Shown here: positions 31,552 through 37,630 of the stretch, piece after piece
Layout of the letters: every line of letters begins with the position of its first letter
Numbering within the stretch: the first letter of the stretch is position 1
Source of the DNA: an uncultured Pelagibacteraceae bacterium
GTDB lineage: Bacteria; Pseudomonadota; Alphaproteobacteria; Pelagibacterales; Pelagibacteraceae
Length of the DNA stretch: 37,630 nt
Assembly (NCBI GenBank): GCA_902609645.1
Contig: CACLSS010000008.1
Span: 1 to 37,630 of the forward strand
Direction of reading: 5' to 3'
Notes under the pieces: model-generated
What the model was told of the DNA's origin: nothing
Database searches by the model: none
What the model saw: only the letters and a program-made list of their open reading frames with translations
Position numbers and translations under genes: made by a program

Positions 31552-32886
31552 ATGGTAAAAGACAAAAAAACTAAACCTTCAAAGGAATTACCTTTAGGTT
31601 TTGTTGATAGAAAAGAAAAAGAACTATTAATCCGTGATTTTGTAATTTCTAAAATCAAAGAAGTTATGATCAAATATGGATTTCAATATCTCGAAACACC
31701 AAGCTTCGAGTATTCGGATAGTATTGGAAAATTTTTACCTGATAAAGATAGACCTGACTCTGGCGTCTTTTCATTTAAAGATGAAAATAAATGGCTATCT
31801 CTTAGATATGATCTTACCGCTCCATTAGCGAGATATGTTGCAAAAAATTATCTTGAACTTGCCAAACCATTCAAGCGTTATCAATTAGGCACAGTCTGGA
31901 GAAATGAAAAACCTGGACCAGGAAGATTTAGAGAATTTTTACAATTCGATGCTGATTATGTTGGAACAAAAAATTTACAAGCCGACGCTGAACTTTGTGT
32001 TTTAATTTCTGAGATATTAGAAAAGTGTGGTTTAGATAAAAAAGATTACACTGTCAAAATTTCCTCTAGAAAATTAACAGATAAATTATTCCAAAAGATG
32101 AAAATTACATCGAAAGAGCAAATCTCAACTACTTTGAGAGCCCTAGATAAAATCGACAGATTTGGCTGGGACGAGGCAAAAAAACTTCTCGGAGAGGGTC
32201 GAAAAGATAAATCAGGAGATTATACAAGGGGAGCAAATCTCAGTAATGACCAGATCAAAATAATCGAATCTACTTTGAGGGGAAAAATTCCTGATAGCGA
32301 AGATATATTAGAGATTTTAAAAATATTTGAATTTTATAATTTTAAGAATTACAAATTTGATCCATCAGTTATAAGGGGACTGGAATATTATACAGGACCC
32401 ATATTTGAGGTTAATTTAAATTTTCAAGTAAAAAATTCAAAAGGACAGACTATTCAATTTGGATCAATAGGTGGCGGTGGAAGATATGATAATCTTGTAA
32501 ATAATTTTGGAAATTTAGATTGTCCCGCAACTGGGATTTCGATTGGTCTAGATAGACTTGTATTTGCTTTGATGCAGAAAAAAGATTTTAAAATAAAGTC
32601 TACACGACCTGTCATTATATGTGTTTTCGATAAAAACAATGTTAAGGAATATGTAAATATATTAAATAAACTTAGAGCCTCTAATATCAGTTCAGAAATT
32701 TATCCAGGTGAAGGCAAGTTAAAAAAACAAATGGAATATGCAAACAAGTTAGGATCCCCAGCTGTTATTTTGTATGGTGATAATGAAATAAAATTAGGAA
32801 AAGCAACTTTAAAAAATTTAGAAAGTGGAAATGAGAGTTCAGTTAAAATTGAGGAACTAGTAAATGAAATCAAAAAATTACTCTGA
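31552..32886 (+). CDS. hisS: Histidyl-tRNA synthetase
   Basis: A 444-residue class-II synthetase. The frame runs back into the tRNA gene, but ATG at 31552, 4 nt after the tRNA CCA, gives the proper N-terminus (LPLGFVDRKEKEL). LRYDLTAPLARYVA, motif 2 with RNEKPGPGRFREFLQFDADYVG, the histidine loop RGLEYYTGPIFEV and motif 3 GGGGRYDNLV ... GISIGLDRLVFAL are present, with a C-terminal anticodon-binding domain (about 355-444). The GPGRFREFLQFD motif resembles the HisRS form in alphaproteobacteria whose tRNA-His lacks G-1. It overlaps hisZ by 23 bp. Confidence 0.96.
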   Translation: MVKDKKTKPSKELPLGFVDRKEKELLIRDFVISKIKEVMIKYGFQYLETPSFEYSDSIGKFLPDKDRPDSGVFSFKDENKWLSLRYDLTAPLARYVAKNYLELAKPFKRYQLGTVWRNEKPGPGRFREFLQFDADYVGTKNLQADAELCVLISEILEKCGLDKKDYTVKISSRKLTDKLFQKMKITSKEQISTTLRALDKIDRFGWDEAKKLLGEGRKDKSGDYTRGANLSNDQIKIIESTLRGKIPDSEDILEILKIFEFYNFKNYKFDPSVIRGLEYYTGPIFEVNLNFQVKNSKGQTIQFGSIGGGGRYDNLVNNFGNLDCPATGISIGLDRLVFALMQKKDFKIKSTRPVIICVFDKNNVKEYVNILNKLRASNISSEIYPGEGKLKKQMEYANKLGSPAVILYGDNEIKLGKATLKNLESGNESSVKIEELVNEIKKLL

Positions 32887-33913
32887 CAATATAATAAAAG
32901 TATTTAAAAAAAATGGTTTTGTTTTATCAGAGCCAGATGTGCTTTTAGACTCCGATTATATTATAGAAAGATCTGGTGAGAATTTTAGGAAGATAATGCT
33001 CACTTTTGAGGACGATACTGGGAAAAGTATGTGTTTAAGACCAGATTTGACAGTTGCATCGTGTATTAAATATTTAAAAGATAACTCAAAAGCAAACTCA
33101 AAGATATATTATTCAGGTCAAGCTTATAGAAGGTCGAAAAGTTTAAAAAAAGTCATTAATTATCAATTAGGTTTAGAGATTTTTGGCTCTAAGAATAAAT
33201 CAACTGATGATTTAAAAGTTTTAAAAACAATAACTAGTTCAATTAATAAAATAAAAATTAAAAATATATCGATCAAAGTTGGCGATGTAAGTTTATTCAA
33301 GCAATTAATCGAGTCCTTAAAAATGCCAGAAAGATGGAGAATGAGATTAAAAAGACACTTTTGGCGACCAAAATATTTTGAAGATTTACTTAATAGACTT
33401 GAAACAAATTCTGACGTTGATCCTGCTACAGTGGAATTGGATAAGAAAAAGTTTTATGAAATGAAGAATATTGATCAAAACAAAGAAGTTGCCAGCCGAA
33501 AAGTTTCGGAAATCATATCTAGATTTGATAGAAAAATTAAAGACCCAAGATCATTTAAAGAAAATAAAAAAATTGTTAAAATTATCAAAGATTTTTTAAA
33601 AATTAATTGTTCATTGGATAAACTTGATAAAACATTAAATAATTTTATTGATAAAAATCAATTAAGCAGGAGCGTTTTTAAAGATCTATCAAGTTTGAAA
33701 AATTTATCTAGATTAAATTCTAAAATTACTTTTTCTACTAATTTTGGTAGAGATATCGAGTACTATTCTGGAGTAGTATTTGAGATATACAGTTCATCAA
33801 ACAAAGAGATAGCACGAGGTGGTAGGTACGATGGTTTGTTGAAAAATCTTGGATCTGATAAAAATATTTCAGCAGTAGGTGCTGCAATAAATTTAAATAA
33901 TTTAAAAATATGA
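32864..33913 (+). CDS. hisZ: ATP phosphoribosyltransferase regulatory subunit HisZ
   Basis: A 349-residue HisRS-like paralogue without aminoacylation function. CLRPDLTVASCIKYL, YYSGQAYRRSKS, FGRDIEYYSGVVFEIYS and RGGRYDGLLKNLG echo class-II motifs, and there is no anticodon-binding domain. HisZ associates with short-form HisG and is needed for its activity and histidine feedback. The central region (about 150-245) is Lys-rich and poorly conserved. It overlaps hisS by 23 bp and hisG by 4 bp, so the three are translationally coupled. Confidence 0.93.
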   Translation: MKSKNYSDNIIKVFKKNGFVLSEPDVLLDSDYIIERSGENFRKIMLTFEDDTGKSMCLRPDLTVASCIKYLKDNSKANSKIYYSGQAYRRSKSLKKVINYQLGLEIFGSKNKSTDDLKVLKTITSSINKIKIKNISIKVGDVSLFKQLIESLKMPERWRMRLKRHFWRPKYFEDLLNRLETNSDVDPATVELDKKKFYEMKNIDQNKEVASRKVSEIISRFDRKIKDPRSFKENKKIVKIIKDFLKINCSLDKLDKTLNNFIDKNQLSRSVFKDLSSLKNLSRLNSKITFSTNFGRDIEYYSGVVFEIYSSSNKEIARGGRYDGLLKNLGSDKNISAVGAAINLNNLKI

Positions 33914-34587
33914 AAAATTTGATAACTATAGGGTTACCAAGCAAAGGTAGATTGAAAGAGAGTTCAATAAGCTTTCTTGATAAAAATAATTTAAAACTTA
34001 CTACAAATGGTGGAGAGAGAAATTATTTTGCTGAAGTAAAAAATTTCCCCAATATCAAAATAATTTATTTGCATGCAAAAGAAATCATCCAAAGAATTGG
34101 TGATGACACACTTGATATTGGGATTTCAGGTTTAGATCTTTTAAATGAGTCAGCTGCAAACCTGAGACAAAAGATTGAAATTAAGAAAAAACTAGACTTT
34201 GGTTTAGCAAACGTTGTGATTGCTGTTCCAGATGATTGGATTGATGTACAAACCTTAGCTGATTTAGAGGAGGTTTCATTTGATTTTAGAGATAAAAAAA
34301 ATACAAGATTAAGAGTTGCAACCAAATATCCTAATCTGACAAATACCTTTCTTGTTTCAAAAGGCATTACACAATACAAAATAATTCCTAGTCTTGGTGC
34401 AACAGAGACCTATCCTTTTATTGGATCTTCAGAAATTATTACAGATATAACTTCTTCAGGTAAAACTTTGAAAGATAATAATCTCAGAATTTTAAAAGAC
34501 GGCTTAATTTTAAAATCTCAGGCTTGTTTATTTTACTCAAAAAAAAAGGCTGCGAAATTGCAGCCTTTTTTAAATTCCTTAAAGTGA
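33910..34587 (+). CDS. hisG: ATP phosphoribosyltransferase, short form
   Basis: A 225-residue short-form HisG, which joins ATP and PRPP in the first step of histidine synthesis and lacks the C-terminal regulatory domain, consistent with hisZ next to it. GLPSKGRLKE, DIGISGLDLLNE, RVATKYPNLTNTF and the PRPP region SLGATETYPFIGSSEIITDIT are diagnostic. Other his genes are not in the window. Its last codons contain a strong terminator-like hairpin (34542-34571) before the stop codon at 34585-34587. Confidence 0.95.
   Translation: MKNLITIGLPSKGRLKESSISFLDKNNLKLTTNGGERNYFAEVKNFPNIKIIYLHAKEIIQRIGDDTLDIGISGLDLLNESAANLRQKIEIKKKLDFGLANVVIAVPDDWIDVQTLADLEEVSFDFRDKKNTRLRVATKYPNLTNTFLVSKGITQYKIIPSLGATETYPFIGSSEIITDITSSGKTLKDNNLRILKDGLILKSQACLFYSKKKAAKLQPFLNSLK
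34542..34571 (-). terminator. Intrinsic terminator, groEL side, inside the hisG end
   Basis: GGCTGC (34548-34553) and GCAGCC (34560-34565) close a GAAATT loop. The stem is flanked by an A-run (about 34538-34547) and T6 (34566-34571), so it reads as a terminator on both strands. The minus-strand T-run is longer and lies after groEL, so its main job is probably groESL termination. On the plus strand it would act 14 nt before the hisG stop codon. Confidence 0.75.
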
Positions 34588-34593
34588 TAGGGA

Positions 34594-36258
<1,665 letters not shown>

Positions 36259-36264
36259 TTATAA

Positions 36265-36558
36265 TTATTTACTTTTTGTGATACCCATAATGTCAGACTC
36301 CTTCATTATGCTGTATTCTTTACCGTCAATCTTAACTTCTGTTCCAGACCATTTTCCAAATAAAACTCGGTCGCCAGCTTTAACATCCATTTTGACAATT
36401 TTTCCATCCTCAGTTTTTGCCCCATTACCCACCGCAACTACCTCACCTTCTTGAGGTTTTTCCTTTGCGGTATCTGGTATAATTATTCCACCCTTGGTTT
36501 TTTCCTCACTATCAAGGACTTTAATAAGAACTCTGTCGTGTAACGGTCTAAATTTCAT
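36265..36558 (-). CDS. groES: Co-chaperonin GroES (Hsp10)
   Basis: A 97-residue lid protein of the GroEL chamber. [36 protein letters not shown] (in parts: [10 protein letters not shown] and [16 protein letters not shown]) holds the mobile loop, and [18 protein letters not shown] is the core. A good Shine-Dalgarno (TAGGAG) lies 6 to 7 nt before the ATG. It is the first gene of groESL, under a heat-shock-like promoter. Confidence 0.98.
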   Translation of the reverse strand: MKFRPLHDRVLIKVLDSEEKTKGGIIIPDTAKEKPQEGEVVAVGNGAKTEDGKIVKMDVKAGDRVLFGKWSGTEVKIDGKEYSIMKESDIMGITKSK

Positions 36559-36587
36559 GAAAACTCCTATAATTTATAATAATGTGG

Positions 36588-36616
36588 AATATGGTATGTA
36601 TTTAGAAATTTGCAAG
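36588..36616 (-). promoter_or_regulatory. Candidate sigma-32 (RpoH) promoter of groESL
   Basis: On the minus strand CTTG (36616-36613), then 18 bp, then CCATATT (36594-36588). This fits the alphaproteobacterial RpoH pattern CTTG-N17/18-CYTATnT apart from one base. No CIRCE inverted repeat is present in the 100 bp upstream of groES, so RpoH control is favoured over HrcA. Confidence 0.5.
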
Positions 36617-36659
36617 AGTATGATAATAAAAAATTTGTCAAAAAAAGCTTGAATTTCCT

Positions 36660-37472
36660 ATGAAAATTAAAAAATTAGAGCATCTTTCCGAAATTTTTCA
36701 AGAATATGATGCATTTATAATCGATTTGTGGGGAGTAATGCACAACGGAGTAAATTTGCATAATTCTGCAGTCAAAGCAGTAAGGGAACTTCAATCAAAT
36801 GAAAAGAGAATAGTTTTTTTATCAAACGCTCCTCGACCAACAAAGAAAGTTGTTGAGTTTTTAAAGAAAATGAAAATGGATGACAAGTTTCTTAGAAACG
36901 TCTTTACATCAGGTGAGGCAGCACTTAATTCACTTAAACAAAATAAATTTGGTAAAAAGTTTTATCACCTTGGCCCTAAAAGAGACGATTCTTTATTTAT
37001 CGACATAAAAGAAAACAAAACTACCCTAGAAGAAAGTGATTTTATACTTTGTACTGGACTATTTGATGAGGAATATGAAAATTTACAGTTTTACAAAGAT
37101 TTACTAAAAAATAATACAAATAAAAAATTAGTTTGCACTAATCCTGATCTAATTGTTCACAAAGGGGGTGTGGAAGAATATTGTGCTGGAAAAATAGCTG
37201 AAATTTTTGAAAATCTAGGCGGGAAAGTAATATACTTTGGTAAACCACATAAAGAAGTTTATCTTTCCTGTTTAAAAAAAAATCAAAAAACTTTAGTAAT
37301 TGGGGATAATCTTAGAACAGATATTAAAGGCGCAAACAATATGAATCTGGACTCGATATTTATAACCAGTGGTGTACACAAAGCAAAAACAATAAATGAA
37401 AATCTAATTGAAAAATTATTAGTTGAACATAGTGTATCAGCTAATTACTTTCAAAAAGAATTAACTTGGTAG
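36660..37472 (+). CDS. HAD-superfamily class IIA hydrolase
   Basis: A 270-residue HAD phosphatase of the class IIA type (NagD/CECR5-like, as in the group often placed beside ribF in alphaproteobacteria). Motif I is IIDLWGVMHNG; the usual DxDG has become DLWG, which is normal for this subgroup. Motif II is VFLSNAPRP, motif III is YFGKPHKEVY and motif IV is VIGDNLRTDIKGAN. The substrate is unknown; a small phosphorylated metabolite is likely. It is divergent from groES and followed directly by ribF. Confidence 0.88.
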   Translation: MKIKKLEHLSEIFQEYDAFIIDLWGVMHNGVNLHNSAVKAVRELQSNEKRIVFLSNAPRPTKKVVEFLKKMKMDDKFLRNVFTSGEAALNSLKQNKFGKKFYHLGPKRDDSLFIDIKENKTTLEESDFILCTGLFDEEYENLQFYKDLLKNNTNKKLVCTNPDLIVHKGGVEEYCAGKIAEIFENLGGKVIYFGKPHKEVYLSCLKKNQKTLVIGDNLRTDIKGANNMNLDSIFITSGVHKAKTINENLIEKLLVEHSVSANYFQKELTW

Positions 37473-37630
37473 ATGAAAATTTATAAAAATTTCAATATTT
37501 CCAAAAAATTTGAGAGTTCAGCAATTGCAATTGGTAATTTTGATGGATTTCATTTAGGTCACCAAAAAGTAATAAAGTCTGGAAAATATCTGGCCAGAAA
37601 ACATAAACTTAAGTTTGGTTTATTAGTTTT
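37473..37630 (+). CDS. ribF: Riboflavin kinase/FAD synthetase, truncated by the right edge
   Basis: The ATG at 37473 follows the HAD stop codon directly. About 52 codons are visible, ending at the window edge. AIAIGNFDGFHLGHQKVI is the FAD synthetase (FMN adenylyltransferase) ATP-binding start of RibF, equivalent to the common GNFDGVHLGHQ. The riboflavin kinase domain is beyond the window. Confidence 0.93.
   Translation, partial: MKIYKNFNISKKFESSAIAIGNFDGFHLGHQKVIKSGKYLARKHKLKFGLLV

Noticed and set aside
36559-36659. Possible CIRCE element upstream of groES
   Set aside because: No TTAGCACTC/GAGTGCTAA inverted repeat is present.

Overview
The window is a gene-dense, strongly AT-rich stretch of a bacterial chromosome. 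Its genes point to a streamlined marine alphaproteobacterium, most likely in or near the SAR11/Pelagibacterales group. The lineage markers are GcrA, an NDUFA9-like NAD(P)-binding protein, a membrane-anchored CycM-type cytochrome c, the SRP RNA-dnaX-ybaB-recR order, a tRNA-His without the usual G-1/C73 pair, and the pyrF-trpBA-accD-folC order. Gaps between genes are mostly under 100 bp and many genes overlap by 4 bp. This placement is inference; no marker was searched against a database.

Layout. (1) 1-3431 is an accessory-looking stretch. It holds a tight plus-strand operon (a left-truncated protein with an HELGH zinc-protease motif, an unrecognised basic protein, and an RmuC-like protein) that converges on an MGME1-like PD-(D/E)XK nuclease. 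(2) trxA stands alone on the plus strand. (3) 3850-15693 is one uninterrupted minus-strand run of 13 genes, rnd-kdsD-lptC-lptB-aroA-cmk-rpsA-ihfB-pyrF-trpB-trpA-accD-folC. It mixes RNA turnover, LPS export, shikimate, nucleotide, translation, tryptophan and fatty-acid functions. Several of its enzymes have altered active-site motifs: TrpB, TrpA, Cmk, FolC and, more mildly, AroA. The usual trpF and lptA positions are empty. (4) 15712-19528 holds the NDUFA9-like protein, two small membrane proteins, a PiT-like permease, an aquaporin and gcrA. (5) 19666-24777 holds an ABC-2 permease, argD, argF, a cytochrome c, kdsB and pheA. (6) 24826-29672 holds the SRP RNA with a clear promoter, dnaX-ybaB-recR, and malate synthase G in the opposite direction. 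(7) 29769-31232 holds accA with a membrane tail, and a cold-shock protein. (8) 31341-34587 is a histidine cluster: a tiny His-codon-rich ORF with hairpins, tRNA-His, hisS only 4 nt after the tRNA, hisZ and hisG. (9) 34594-36616 is groESL on the minus strand with a heat-shock-type promoter. (10) A HAD-family phosphatase and the start of ribF close the window.

The strongest leads for something new are: the diverged TrpB/TrpA pair in a locus without trpF; the His-rich mini-ORF with hairpins ahead of the tRNA-His-hisS-hisZ-hisG cluster; the HELGH/unknown/RmuC operon facing an MGME1-like nuclease; and a cytidylate kinase lacking its P-loop lysine.
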